This document shows, piece after piece, positions 9,248-17,727 of a DNA stretch of 54,862 nucleotides. A model generated the notes under the pieces. That model saw nothing but the letters and a program-made list of their open reading frames with translations. It did not search any database and had not been told where the DNA came from. The position numbers and the translations under genes were made by a program. Numbering within the stretch: the first letter of the stretch is position 1; each line of letters starts with the position of its first letter. This stretch comes from a bacterium (lineage in GTDB: Bacteria; Hydrothermota; DG-26; JAUXAN01), in NCBI GenBank assembly GCA_030619885.1, contig JAUXAN010000012.1, positions 1 through 54,862 on the forward strand. The letters run 5' to 3'.

Positions 9248-9721
9248 CTATAATTCATATTTGAGTTTCTTGTAAGTCTCTGACAGTGCTTGTGGAAGAA
9301 CGGCAGTATCCGCCAATATCGGCATAAAATTTGTATCACCTTTCCATCTCGGAACTATGTGTATATGAAGATGGTCTTTTACGCCTGCCCCTGCAATATC
9401 TCCGAAATTAGCCCCTATATTAAATCCTTCAGGACTCATTGCCCTCTTCAATGCCTTGACAGATTTTTCAACGAGATTAAAGATATCGAGTCTCTCTTTT
9501 TCGTTCAACTTTTCTATTTCTGAAATATGGCGAAAAGGTGCTATCATGAGATGACCATTATTATAAGGGTATTTATTCAACATAACGAATGAATGGGAGG
9601 ACCTGTATACTATCAAATTCCTTTCATCCTGTTTTTCTTTTAACGTCTTGCAGAATATACAACCAGATTTTTTACTTTCTAAAATATACTCCATCCTCCA
9701 CGGTGCCCATAGTTTCTTCAT
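9248..9721 (-). CDS. HIT-family nucleotide hydrolase/transferase (Ap4A phosphorylase-like)
   Basis: 157 residues. The N-terminus KLWAPWRMEYI, a CIFC metal-binding pair and the histidine triad HLHIHIVPRW are diagnostic of the HIT branch often annotated as diadenosine tetraphosphate phosphorylase or AMP-forming hydrolase. The triad's middle His forms the nucleotidyl intermediate. GGAGG lies 6 nt before the ATG. A TTGACA at 9766-9771 (minus strand), preceded by a T-rich tract, is the likely promoter -35. The gene is upstream of and in the same direction as the NHL lipoprotein, but 64 nt separate them. Confidence 0.9.
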   Translation of the reverse strand: MKKLWAPWRMEYILESKKSGCIFCKTLKEKQDERNLIVYRSSHSFVMLNKYPYNNGHLMIAPFRHISEIEKLNEKERLDIFNLVEKSVKALKRAMSPEGFNIGANFGDIAGAGVKDHLHIHIVPRWKGDTNFMPILADTAVLPQALSETYKKLKYEL

Positions 9722-9802
9722 CGTTCCTCCATTGTTTTATAAACTCTATAAGTTAAAACTATCAATGTCAATAAAAAACACGGAGCGCCAAACTTTTTTA
9801 TA

Positions 9803-9876
9803 TTATTCGTGTAACCTGCCCCGCATTTATGCATAAGTGCGGGGTGAATGTGATTCATGGTTGTTTTTACTTGACT
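9803..9876 (+). repeat. Hairpin-promoter repeat, copy 2
   Basis: Same family as 151-237 and 11552-11625. The palindrome is centred on ATGCAT with GC-rich outer arms (one mismatch), then gaatgtgattcatgg, a T-tract and TTGACT at 9871-9876. A TATTAT at 9893-9898 with 16-bp spacing would make this the promoter of the DUF763 gene. Confidence 0.65.
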
Positions 9877-9921
9877 CAGAAAATTATTGTTATATTATTT
9901 GTATGAGGCGAAATTTTCAAG

Positions 9922-10992
9922 ATGAGAACAGGAATTGCAAATTTACCACTCCATTATGGAAAGACCCCTCGCTGGCTATTTGAAAGGATGAAACTACTCG
10001 CAAGAGAGATAGCTACCTTTATTGTAATTGAATTTGGGTGCGAAGACTTTTTAAGGAAAATTTCTGACCCCTTTTGGTTTCAATCATTTGGATGTGCTCT
10101 TGGATTCGACTGGCATTCGAGCGGACTTACAACAACAGTATGTGGCGCATTGAAGGAAGGATTGAAGGGAAGAGAAAAAGAGCTTGGGCTGTTTGTTGCA
10201 GGGGGAAAGGGTGGAAGATCCAGAAAGACACCCGATGAGATAGACTCTTTTTCAAAATATCTGTTGTGTAATCCAGGGAATTTGATATATGCAAGTAAAA
10301 TTACAGCAAAGGTTGATACTTCAGCAGTCCAGGATGGTTATCAACTTTACCATCATAACTTTATATGGACGAAAGATGGCTCGTGGTGTGTGATTCAGCA
10401 GGGGATGAATTCAACTACAAGATATGCGAGAAGATACCACTGGCTATCTGAAGATGTAAATGACTTCGTCTGTGAACCACACCATGCAATCTGTTGCGAT
10501 GGAAGGGGTAGCGTTCTGAATATGGTGGCAAAAGAGAGCGAAGATGCCAGAGAAATTATGACATCTCTGTCAAAGGAGAGACCTGATAAGTTAATCTTGG
10601 AATTACATAAACTAAAATCGCTTCACCTCCCCTCACACCATCATATCTCATTGAGTGAGATAAACCCTGAAAGAATTGATAAGATATTTTTAAAAACCTA
10701 CGAGCGGCAATGTGAAGATTTTGAAACCTTACTTGGTATGAAAGGGGTGGGTCCGAAGAGTATACGGGCACTTTCTTTAATATCAGAACTCGTATATGGC
10801 AAATCTCCTTCTTACAAGGACCCTACAAAATTCAGTTTCGCACATGGTGGGAAAGATGGTTACCCCTATCCTGTGGACCGTTCAACTTATGACAGGACTA
10901 TAGATACATTGAAACGCTCGATATTGGAGACAAAAATTGGTAACAGAGAGAAAATGGATGCTGTGAAGAGATTAGAAAAAATGGGTTACTGA
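9922..10992 (+). CDS. DUF763-family protein
   Basis: 356 residues and near full length for DUF763, a family of archaea and some bacteria with no settled function. The N-terminal motif MRTGIANLPLHYGKTPRWLF and the block WHSSGLTTTVCGALKEGLK are diagnostic. A helix-hairpin-helix-like segment, LLGMKGVGPKSIRALSLISE, near residues 271-290 suggests nucleic-acid contact. There is no convincing Shine-Dalgarno before ATG 9922. An ATG at 9903 would start a short overlapping ORF right behind the -10, so a coupled uORF is possible. It stands alone in its transcription unit. Confidence 0.85.
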   Translation: MRTGIANLPLHYGKTPRWLFERMKLLAREIATFIVIEFGCEDFLRKISDPFWFQSFGCALGFDWHSSGLTTTVCGALKEGLKGREKELGLFVAGGKGGRSRKTPDEIDSFSKYLLCNPGNLIYASKITAKVDTSAVQDGYQLYHHNFIWTKDGSWCVIQQGMNSTTRYARRYHWLSEDVNDFVCEPHHAICCDGRGSVLNMVAKESEDAREIMTSLSKERPDKLILELHKLKSLHLPSHHHISLSEINPERIDKIFLKTYERQCEDFETLLGMKGVGPKSIRALSLISELVYGKSPSYKDPTKFSFAHGGKDGYPYPVDRSTYDRTIDTLKRSILETKIGNREKMDAVKRLEKMGY

Positions 10993-11161
10993 ATATTTTA
11001 AAACCACAGATCGAGTGTAAATTCAAGGGGAAAGGGAAAAAGTCCTCAGGATCCGTATGGAAAAGAAATGGAGAAAAGAAAAAAATAATTCCCCCTTTCC
11101 TAACTTCTCCCTTTCTCCTTGGTTTAATCTGTGAAATCTGTGGCTAAAAAAGGGATGGAGT
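10993..11161. repeat. Intergenic repeat fragments between DUF763 and Mth938-like genes
   Basis: Holds a 'ccacagat' arm (11004), attcaaggggaaag (11022; also near 53914 downstream of bamA), a BamHI-like ggatccgtatgg element (11048; relatives near 11720, 17828 and 23132), and taatctgtgaaatctgtgg (11128). No ORF seen. Confidence 0.5.
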
Positions 11162-11503
11162 ATGAAGATTGATTCTTATCGATTTGGCAGGATTGTGATT
11201 GACGGGAAGGTACACACCTCCGATGTGATAATATATCCTGAAGATGTGAATTCAGGCTGGTGGAGGAGAGAAGGGCACAGGTTATACATTGATGATATAA
11301 AAGAGATACTTGATGGAGACTTTGATGTTTTGGTTGTAGGCACTGGTGATCCTGGATTGTTGACAGTTTCTGATGAAGCAAAACAGGAGATAAAGAACAA
11401 GAATATGGAACTGATTATCGAACCTACGGAGAAGGCGTGTAGAATCTACAACGATTTATCTAAGGAGAAAAAAGTTGTGGCTGCTTTACACCTTACCTGT
11501 TAA
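11162..11503 (+). CDS. Mth938-like (DUF498/AAMDC) domain protein
   Basis: 113 residues. The sequence matches the Mth938 fold family (DUF498, related to mitochondrial NDUFAF3): FGRIVIDGKVHTSDVIIYP, then WWRREGHRLYIDDI, the conserved VVGTGDPGLL and a final CRIYNDL segment. It is a small single-domain cytoplasmic protein whose bacterial role is unknown. GGAG lies about 5 nt upstream of the ATG. It is isolated, flanked by repeat-rich intergenic DNA on both sides. Confidence 0.85.
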   Translation: MKIDSYRFGRIVIDGKVHTSDVIIYPEDVNSGWWRREGHRLYIDDIKEILDGDFDVLVVGTGDPGLLTVSDEAKQEIKNKNMELIIEPTEKACRIYNDLSKEKKVVAALHLTC

Positions 11504-11551
11504 ACAGTAACACGTATGGAGACGGGTCTCAAAAGTAAAAATAAAGGTTTG

Positions 11552-11625
11552 AATTCGATTAACCTGCCCCGCACTTATGCATAAGTGCGGGGTGAATGTG
11601 ATTCGTGGTTCTTTTTCTCTTGACC
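11552..11625 (+). repeat. Hairpin-promoter repeat, copy 3
   Basis: Contains a perfect 26-bp palindrome (11567-11592) centred on ATGCAT with four-base GC clamps, then aatgtgattcgtggtt, a T-tract and TTGACC. The following 'cccttgaaggaggtataagg' also occurs, with small changes, at 51590-51612 upstream of bamA. Confidence 0.7.
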
Positions 11626-11669
11626 CCTTGAAGGAGGTATAAGGCGTGGGGTCTGGAAAATCTGACCAT

Positions 11670-11717
11670 TAGCACCTCGTTTTACTCGGTACATAGCACC
11701 TCGTTTTACTCGGTGCA
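11670..11717 (+). repeat. Tandem 24-bp direct repeat
   Basis: Two adjacent 24-bp copies of tagcacctcgttttactcgg plus four bases, differing at one position. They lie inside an approximately 80-bp segment that is absent from the otherwise parallel region upstream of bamA (51588-51640), so they look like an insertion into a shared promoter module. Confidence 0.75.
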
Positions 11718-11750
11718 TTCCGTACGGATCCAGAGATAGGTCGATTTTTC

Positions 11751-11779
11751 TTGACAGTCTGCCATATAAGTATTATATT
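11751..11779 (+). promoter_or_regulatory. Promoter of the lptA-lptB-rpoN-lipA operon
   Basis: TTGACA (11751-11756), a 17-bp spacer and TATATT (11774-11779), with 6 nt to ATG 11786. The upstream ggtcgatttttcttgaca is identical to that before bamA (51621-51638). No Shine-Dalgarno is present, so a leaderless transcript is predicted. Confidence 0.8.
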
Positions 11780-11785
11780 ATAAGT

Positions 11786-12688
11786 ATGAGTTCGCTGTTG
11801 GTTTTTCTGCTGATTTTTTCACAGACAGAACCCTACTTCCTGAGTGCGGATTCTATGGAGGTCATAACAAAAGAAGGCAGAGTCTCCTATCTTAGAGGCA
11901 ATGTTACACTTACCCATGGAAATACAGTGATAACCGGAGAAACGGGTATAGTTTACGAAAAAGAGGAACGAGCGATTCTGAAAGGCGGGGTCAAAATTGT
12001 AGATGACTCCACTGAAATTTTTGCAGAGAGTGCGACCTACTATAAAAACGAGTCTAAAGCAGTCTTAAAAGATAATGTCGCTGTAAAAACCCCGAATGAA
12101 ACTATCTTCGCCGATTCAATGGTCTATTTCAGAATTTCTGAAAAGACCTATGGGTTTGGAAATATAAGGATATTAAATAAAGAAGAAGACTTGCTAATAG
12201 AAGGAGAGGAAGGATATTATGACTTGAAGAATGAATATGGAAGATTGTATAAAAAGCCTGTTTTGAAACTCAAGGGTGAAGAGGAGATAGAAGTTAGAAG
12301 TGGATGTATGGAGTTGTTTCAAAATTTGAGTAAAGTCGTGGCTACACATAATGTCTCTATTAAGACAGAAAGGATGGATGCGAGATGTGACTCTCTGGTC
12401 TACTTTATAAAAGATGAGACCGCATCCTTGTTGGGAAATCCAATTATGAGTGAGAAAGAGAACAGTATTGAAGGCGAAGTTATAACCATATATTTTACAG
12501 ATGAAGAGGTAAAGGAAGCACTCGTATGTGGTTCTGCATACGGTGAGTACAAACTTGAAGATGGAATAAATCGCACATACGGAGATACTATACGGATTGA
12601 ATTCAAGGAAAGTAAGATGCACTTGATATCAGTCGAAGGGAATGCGCGAGGGGAGTATGAAAGAATTGAGCACAAAGAAGTTAATTAA
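11786..12688 (+). CDS. lptA: OstA/LptA-like LPS-transport protein
   Basis: 300 residues, longer than E. coli LptA (about 185) and of the OstA-like type. It has a short signal peptide, [14 protein letters not shown], then repeated beta-jellyroll strands (for example [18 protein letters not shown] and [20 protein letters not shown]) across the whole length. It probably forms the periplasmic bridge carrying lipopolysaccharide to the outer membrane. It sits directly upstream of lptB with a 32-nt overlap, the classical partner. A fused LptC-like part is possible because no separate lptC is seen. It is predicted to be translated from a leaderless mRNA. Confidence 0.82.
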   Translation: MSSLLVFLLIFSQTEPYFLSADSMEVITKEGRVSYLRGNVTLTHGNTVITGETGIVYEKEERAILKGGVKIVDDSTEIFAESATYYKNESKAVLKDNVAVKTPNETIFADSMVYFRISEKTYGFGNIRILNKEEDLLIEGEEGYYDLKNEYGRLYKKPVLKLKGEEEIEVRSGCMELFQNLSKVVATHNVSIKTERMDARCDSLVYFIKDETASLLGNPIMSEKENSIEGEVITIYFTDEEVKEALVCGSAYGEYKLEDGINRTYGDTIRIEFKESKMHLISVEGNARGEYERIEHKEVN

Positions 12689-13379
12689 AACTTACAGAGC
12701 AAGAAGGGTAGTTAACGAAGTGACTCTGAATGTTGCAGAAGGAGAAGTAGTAGGACTTTTGGGACCAAATGGTGCTGGCAAGACTACCACCTTCAATATG
12801 ATAGTGGGAGTTATCCAACCACAGCAGGGCTCAATACATCTCAATGGTGAAGAGATCACACGACACCCTATGCATGAGAGGGCGAGGAAGGGAATTGGTT
12901 ACCTCTGCCAGGAGGCTTCTGCATTTAGAAAACTCACAGTTTGGGAAAATGTTTACGCAATCTTAGAGACTTTGAAAATTTCGAAAGAAGAGAGAAATGA
13001 GAGGCTGGAAACTCTATTGCAGGATTTGAATATCTCTCATCTGCGAAACCGTAAAGCGAACACACTTTCAGGTGGGGAGAGAAGAAGGGTGGAAATTTCT
13101 CGGTCGCTTGTAACTCAACCATCCTTCATTCTTTTAGATGAACCATTTACAGGTATAGACCCGATAGCACGAGAAGACATTCAACAGATAATTAAGAAAC
13201 TGAAGAAAAAAGGGCTCGGGGTATTAATTACAGACCATAATGTGAGAGAAACTCTTGAAATAACCGACCGTGCATATATTATGTACGATGGTAAGATACT
13301 CTTCTCCGGTGATGCCATGCGAATGGCAAACGACCCGCAGGTAAAAAAGGTGTATCTTGGAGAGAAATTCAGACTATGA
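12657..13379 (+). CDS. lptB: LPS export ABC transporter ATPase LptB
   Basis: 240 residues from ATG 12657, with GAGGGGAG just upstream; the longer reading from 12642 is unnecessary. Walker A is [14 protein letters not shown], the Q-loop [12 protein letters not shown] is typical of LptB (LxQExSxFRKL), the signature is [11 protein letters not shown], Walker B is [13 protein letters not shown] and the switch His is in ITDHNVRE. It powers extraction of LPS from the inner membrane with LptFG, which are not in this window. It overlaps both neighbours, and its stop overlaps the rpoN start (ATGA). Confidence 0.95.
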   Translation: MKELSTKKLIKTYRARRVVNEVTLNVAEGEVVGLLGPNGAGKTTTFNMIVGVIQPQQGSIHLNGEEITRHPMHERARKGIGYLCQEASAFRKLTVWENVYAILETLKISKEERNERLETLLQDLNISHLRNRKANTLSGGERRRVEISRSLVTQPSFILLDEPFTGIDPIAREDIQQIIKKLKKKGLGVLITDHNVRETLEITDRAYIMYDGKILFSGDAMRMANDPQVKKVYLGEKFRL

Positions 13380-14722
13380 AGATTGAACTAAGGACAGAGT
13401 TAAAACACGTTCTTCTGCCTCAGATGATTGAAATGTTGAACCTGCTGCAGTTACCAAAACTTGAACTTGAGATATTGGTGAAACAGGAGTTGGAAGAAAA
13501 TCCATTTCTGGAGACCGAGGAGGAGGAAGGTGAAGAAAAAACTGAAGAAAGGGAGGAAGAGGAAGAGTTCAAATGGGAAGATTTTTTGCAGCCAGATATT
13601 GAACCTTACAGTTCTGTTATAACTACCGGTGAATTTAGAGGCTCGGTCCCCGTTTCTGTGCCGGACATAAGAAATGAGCTTCTCCTTCAATTACATGTAT
13701 CGACTTCGGAAAAGAAACAATTACAAATTGGAGAATACATAATCGGTTCATTGAATAATGATGGGTATTTGAAATTACCACTCGAAGAGATTGCCCAGAC
13801 ACTCGATTGTGAAGTAAGCGATGTCGAAGAGGCGCTGAAACTCGTCCAAAGTTTTCAACCTTCAGGGATAGGGGCAAGAGATCTTAAAGAATGTCTGCTT
13901 ATTCAGATATTTGAACATAAAAGTAAAAATTGTCTCGAAGCCAAAATCGTCGAAAACAATCTTAAAGAACTCGAGCTAAAAAAATATGACTATATTGCAA
14001 AAAAAAATGGTATAACAGAAAAACGGGTAAAGAGGGCGATCTCTTTCATCTCGTCACTCGACCCGAGGCCTCTCAATTCATATCTGAGGGGAGAAATTAG
14101 ATATATCACCCCTGACATAACCATCGTGAAGAAAGAGAATGATTTCATCTGTATGTTGAATGAACCCGATTTCCCTAGATTACGAATTGCAAAGTCATAC
14201 AAAAATATCCTATCTTCGCCAAAAAACTTCTCGAAACAGGAGAGAGAATTCGTCGAGGAAAAAGTGAGGAAAGCAAGGTTTCTACTTACAGGGATTGAAC
14301 ACCGTAGAATGATTATTTTAGAGATTGCAAATTTGATAAAAGACTATCAGAGGGAATTTCTTGAACACGGCACAGACCATATTAAACCGATGAATCAAAA
14401 ATTTGTTGCAGAGAGATTGGGGATTCACGAATCCACCGTTTCGAGGGCGATTCATAATAAATATGTCCAGACGTCACATGGAGCCTTCGCATTGAAGTAT
14501 CTTTTTGGTGGAGCAACCAAGGGTAAATTTGCAGAACTTTCTACTGTCAGTATCAAAAGTATACTAGCAAAAATCATAGAAGGAGAAAATAAAAAGAAAC
14601 CGCTCTCTGATGAGCAGATTGTTCAAAGACTAAAAAAAATCGGTTTTAACATTGCAAGGAGAACTGTCGCAAAGTATAGAGAGCAACTCAAAATACTTCC
14701 ACGCCGATTGAGAAAGAAATGA
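13376..14722 (+). CDS. rpoN: RNA polymerase sigma-54 factor
   Basis: 448 residues. Region I is glutamine/leucine-rich (about 1-45) and contacts activators; an acidic glutamate stretch follows (about 45-65). The core-binding domain spans about 90-250 and contains the SLNNDGYL motif, then a DNA-binding HTH. The C-terminal RpoN box, [18 protein letters not shown], is intact. The lptB-rpoN order is a widespread arrangement. Sigma-54 genes need AAA+ activators, none of which is encoded in this window. The stop overlaps the lipA start (ATGA). Confidence 0.96.
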   Translation: MKIELRTELKHVLLPQMIEMLNLLQLPKLELEILVKQELEENPFLETEEEEGEEKTEEREEEEEFKWEDFLQPDIEPYSSVITTGEFRGSVPVSVPDIRNELLLQLHVSTSEKKQLQIGEYIIGSLNNDGYLKLPLEEIAQTLDCEVSDVEEALKLVQSFQPSGIGARDLKECLLIQIFEHKSKNCLEAKIVENNLKELELKKYDYIAKKNGITEKRVKRAISFISSLDPRPLNSYLRGEIRYITPDITIVKKENDFICMLNEPDFPRLRIAKSYKNILSSPKNFSKQEREFVEEKVRKARFLLTGIEHRRMIILEIANLIKDYQREFLEHGTDHIKPMNQKFVAERLGIHESTVSRAIHNKYVQTSHGAFALKYLFGGATKGKFAELSTVSIKSILAKIIEGENKKKPLSDEQIVQRLKKIGFNIARRTVAKYREQLKILPRRLRKK

Positions 14723-15570
14723 GACTTCCTCTATGGTTAAAAAAAGAGATTCGCGGTGGTGAAAAAAGCTTAGAGGTTACCCGAGTTATATCTGAATTAA
14801 AGTTCAACACCATCTGCCAGTCTGCAAAGTGTCCTAATATTGGAGAGTGCTTCTCAAAACATACACTCACATTTATGATATTGGGTCGAGAATGCACCAG
14901 GTCTTGTGCATTTTGTGGTGTTTTAAAAAGACCTCCGTTTCCTGTAGATGTTCGTGAACCACAGAGAGTAGCACAGGGGGTAAAAAAGTTGGGACTCGAC
15001 TATGTCGTAGTCACTTCTGTAACGAGAGACGACTTGCAAGATGGTGGTGCGGAACATTTCGTCAAAGTTGTGAATGAATTGCGAGCTACTGTCAATGATG
15101 TGATGATAGAGATATTAACTCCAGATTTCGGACGTAATGAAGATGTACTGAAAGTGGTGTTAAACTCGAAAATTGATGTCTTCGCACACAATATTGAGAC
15201 GGTCAAGAGATTGTATCCGAAAACACGTCCTCATTTCGACTATGAATTTTCAGTGAACATTTTAAAATTTGCAAAGAACAAGGGACTGATAACCAAATCG
15301 AGTATGATCCTTGGATTGGGAGAGACCGAGGAAGAAGTCTTTGACGCTATGCAAGATTTAAGGGGTGTTGGGTGTGATATACTAGCACTCGGACAGTATC
15401 TGCCACCAAGTAGAAAGCATATTACACCCGTTGAATTTATACCACCTTCAAAATTTGAAGAATACAGAGAAAAGGGGATTGAACTCGGCTTCTCTCATGT
15501 TAACTCTGCTCCTTTTGTTAGAAGTTCTTACAGAGCAAAAGAAGCATTCAACGCTGTAAGAGAGAAGTAA
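14719..15570 (+). CDS. lipA: Lipoyl synthase
   Basis: 283 residues, a radical-SAM enzyme inserting two sulfurs into octanoyl groups of lipoyl-dependent complexes. The auxiliary-cluster motif CQSAKCPNIGEC, the radical-SAM motif CTRSCAFC and the C-terminal RSSYRAKE (serine ligand of the auxiliary cluster) are all intact. It is the last gene of the lpt-rpoN operon, with a 4-nt overlap. No lipoate-protein octanoyltransferase is visible nearby. Confidence 0.96.
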   Translation: MRLPLWLKKEIRGGEKSLEVTRVISELKFNTICQSAKCPNIGECFSKHTLTFMILGRECTRSCAFCGVLKRPPFPVDVREPQRVAQGVKKLGLDYVVVTSVTRDDLQDGGAEHFVKVVNELRATVNDVMIEILTPDFGRNEDVLKVVLNSKIDVFAHNIETVKRLYPKTRPHFDYEFSVNILKFAKNKGLITKSSMILGLGETEEEVFDAMQDLRGVGCDILALGQYLPPSRKHITPVEFIPPSKFEEYREKGIELGFSHVNSAPFVRSSYRAKEAFNAVREK

Positions 15571-15588
15571 GGAACCCCTACGGGTTCC
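15571..15588. terminator. Hairpin between convergent lipA and SHOCT-like gene
   Basis: ggaaccc and gggttcc form a 7-bp stem with a 4-nt loop, immediately after the lipA stop and abutting the opposing gene's stop. There is no U-run on either side, so it may act only as a weak bidirectional terminator. Confidence 0.45.
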
Positions 15589-15987
15589 CTACTCTATGTA
15601 AACCTCCACCCTCTGCCCCTCCTTTTCATCAACCACATCAACGATATTGAACCTCCCTTCACCGGCAAATCCATCGATGAATTTTTCAATCTCTGCAAAC
15701 CCCTCTTCATCAATATTTATCCCTTTACTTTTTAACTCTTCCTTTGCTTTTTTTGGCATGAATTTACTCGAGAGTTTGGATGCAAGTTTAGCAACGGATA
15801 GTGGAACATTCACCTTAACAGTAGGAGAGTCTTTCTCTTTTTCATAGACCCTTACTTTAAGAAAGTGTCCTTTTCCATAACTCTTTTTTTCACCCGATTC
15901 GAGGGCATCCAGCAGCCGCAATGCCTCTTCAGATTTTATCTTGCCATCTTCTAAAAGTTTTAAAACCTTCAGCCTCTCTTCTTTCAT
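15589..15987 (-). CDS. SHOCT-like/YvlB-type small protein
   Basis: 132 residues. An N-terminal helical module, RLKVLKLLEDGKIKSEEALR (residues 5-24), is shared by all four proteins of this operon. The following 90 residues hold a lysine-rich region (KLASKLSSKFMPKKAKEEL) and a beta-strand end. No TM or signal peptide is present. GGAGGC precedes the ATG. It probably acts with the neighbouring DUF2089 regulator and DUF4097 protein in an envelope-stress type response, by analogy with yvlB/liaX-like operons. No biochemical role is known. Confidence 0.65.
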   Translation of the reverse strand: MKEERLKVLKLLEDGKIKSEEALRLLDALESGEKKSYGKGHFLKVRVYEKEKDSPTVKVNVPLSVAKLASKLSSKFMPKKAKEELKSKGINIDEEGFAEIEKFIDGFAGEGRFNIVDVVDEKEGQRVEVYIE

Positions 15988-16002
15988 CTTGCCTCCTTAA
16001 GT

Positions 16003-16254
16003 TTACTTTTTCAATTTTTTTGTTGCTTCTTTCACACTGATTTTGCCTTTCCCCAACTCGTTCAAGATTTCGAGCTTCTCACTTCTGTTTTTTCTTCTCC
16101 TCCTTCTCCTTACAAATCCTTTCACCACATAATAAACACCTATTGCCACTATTATGAGCGGCCAGTCTCTTGCAAATCTAAATACAAACCACCCCATATT
16201 CCCCATCCACCAGAATGCACCAACGAGGATAAAAAACACTGCCCAGAAAATCAT
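16003..16254 (-). CDS. Small membrane protein (DUF5668/LiaF TM-like) with shared helical tail
   Basis: 83 residues. Two hydrophobic helices (about 1-19 and 31-46, with a DWPLIIVAIGVYYV motif typical of LiaF/DUF5668 membrane hairpins), an arginine/lysine patch (about 50-57), then the shared module KLEILNELGKGKISVKEATKK at the C-terminus. It is an inner-membrane protein with a cytoplasmic tail. The tail probably interacts with the other three proteins carrying this module. Confidence 0.65.
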   Translation of the reverse strand: MIFWAVFFILVGAFWWMGNMGWFVFRFARDWPLIIVAIGVYYVVKGFVRRRRRRKNRSEKLEILNELGKGKISVKEATKKLKK

Positions 16255-16428
16255 CTTTACCTCCTTTCCATTCTAATTTAGAAAGACGGTTTTTACCGAA
16301 CGCAGGCTTGTCGACAACTCGGCGGAAAATTCACATTCCTGCATGTACCTGAATTTAAGAGAATTACTTAATTTTTCAAAGTCAAAGCCAAGTGAGGTAA
16401 ATTCCGTCTTGATCTCATTTCAAAATCC

Positions 16429-17325
16429 TCATTCTAATACTATGTCACCATACGAGGTAACAAGTTTTATCTCACCGTCAGGGGTATTTAGTATTCCTTT
16501 AAGATATCCGTCACCTTCTTTTTTCGACTTCAACTTCAGTTTGCAGTCTATATCACCATAAGAAGTGTTCAAATTAACTTTCGCACTGGTCTTCTCTTTT
16601 AGTTTTACTTTAATATCACCATAGTCGGTAGTGGCTTTCAGTATTTTCAAATCACCGGCATGGATATTCATGTCCCCATAGGAAGTTGAGACATAGACCT
16701 CACCACAAATATCTCTCATCTCCAAATCACCGTTAGCCAACTTGACACGCATCTTCTCTTTGCAGTTCTCTACGCGGACATCTCCATTTGCAGACTTTAT
16801 CTCCACACCCCCTTCCATACCCTTCACATCAAGGTCTCCCTGTGCGAGATGCACATCCAGTGCTGTGGTTTTTGGTATCGTAAGTTTGCAATCCACCCCT
16901 GGGTAGGGTCTAAGGTGAATATCCGAGTTCTTCGTTTCAAATTTTACATAACCGTTCGCTGTGACCTTGAGTGAATTTTTAGAATTCGATTCGATGCGAA
17001 CATCCCCGGCTATGCCAGAAACGATTACATGGCTTCCCTTTTCAATATCGATCTCTCTTTCAAACTCTTCCTTACCTTTTTCATCCACCACCACCGCAAC
17101 ATATCTCCGTACATCATCTTTTACCTTTTCACTTATAGATTTCGACAACTTCATACCAAAATTAACCCAGTCCTTATGTCTGCCAAATTTACGCCATTTT
17201 ACACCAGTAAAATCATTGCCTCTTACTGCTCCACCTCTTCCTATAGCCTCAAGGAGTTTCGTCGCTTCTTCTGCTGTAAGCTTTCCTTCCTCGAGCATCT
17301 TTAAAATTTTTAGCCTTTCATTCAT
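16429..17325 (-). CDS. DUF4097-family beta-helical protein with SHOCT-like N-terminus
   Basis: 298 residues: N-terminal module RLKILKMLEEGKLTAEEATK (4-23), a linker with an amphipathic segment, then a DUF4097 right-handed beta-helix-like repeat (about 100-298) with recurring turns ending in GDV, GDL, GDM or GDI (for example TSYGDMNIHAGDLKI and TTDYGDIKVKLK). No signal peptide, so it is probably cytoplasmic or membrane-attached through partners. It lies 4 nt downstream of the DUF2089 gene. DUF4097/LiaX-like proteins act in cell-envelope stress signalling in Firmicutes; transfer of that role here is an inference. Confidence 0.75.
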   Translation of the reverse strand: MNERLKILKMLEEGKLTAEEATKLLEAIGRGGAVRGNDFTGVKWRKFGRHKDWVNFGMKLSKSISEKVKDDVRRYVAVVVDEKGKEEFEREIDIEKGSHVIVSGIAGDVRIESNSKNSLKVTANGYVKFETKNSDIHLRPYPGVDCKLTIPKTTALDVHLAQGDLDVKGMEGGVEIKSANGDVRVENCKEKMRVKLANGDLEMRDICGEVYVSTSYGDMNIHAGDLKILKATTDYGDIKVKLKEKTSAKVNLNTSYGDIDCKLKLKSKKEGDGYLKGILNTPDGEIKLVTSYGDIVLE

Positions 17326-17329
17326 CGCT

Positions 17330-17692
17330 TTACACCCCTTTTGAAAGTTTTATAAACTTCACCGCTTCATCAACAGTAAGTTCACCATTTTCTAACTGTT
17401 CGATTACAGAAGCGATAGATTGACCTACTTCGTATCCCAATGTTCTCACTATCTCATTGAGTCTGTTTTTGACAGTGGGGTAAGATATGCCTAACTCCTT
17501 TTCCACCTCCTTTATGTTTCCTCTGCACTTGATAAAAATTTTTGTAAATTCCAACTCCTCATCTGAAAATCTACAGAATTCGCAACTCTCGAAATTTCCA
17601 ACAAGCCTCAAACCACAATCAGAACACCTCAATTCCACAACCTCCACCCTACCCCCACAAGAAGGACATTTATGTATGGTTCTTCTTTTCAT
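17330..17692 (-). CDS. DUF2089-type zinc-ribbon/HTH regulator
   Basis: 120 residues. An N-terminal zinc ribbon (CPSCGG and CSDCGL), a second cysteine pair (CEFC), then a helix-turn-helix, EKELGISYPTVKNRLNEIVR (about 64-83), and a C-terminal copy of the operon-wide helical module, IEQLENGELTVDEAVKFI. It is the first gene of the four-gene operon and probably its autoregulator. A strong promoter ends 7 nt before its ATG, so it should be translated from a leaderless transcript, consistent with the absence of a Shine-Dalgarno. Confidence 0.82.
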   Translation of the reverse strand: MKRRTIHKCPSCGGRVEVVELRCSDCGLRLVGNFESCEFCRFSDEELEFTKIFIKCRGNIKEVEKELGISYPTVKNRLNEIVRTLGYEVGQSIASVIEQLENGELTVDEAVKFIKLSKGV

Positions 17693-17699
17693 ATTAATA

Positions 17700-17727
17700 A
17701 TTTTAATATATAAATAAATTTTGTCAA
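17700..17727 (-). promoter_or_regulatory. Promoter of the DUF2089-DUF4097 operon
   Basis: On the minus strand, TTGACA (17727-17722), a 16-bp spacer and TAAAAT (17705-17700), with 7 nt to ATG 17692. AT-rich and without a Shine-Dalgarno; leaderless. Confidence 0.7.

Noticed and set aside
15571-15588. Strong intrinsic terminator
   Set aside because: The stem is short and lacks a T-run on both strands, so only weak activity is claimed.
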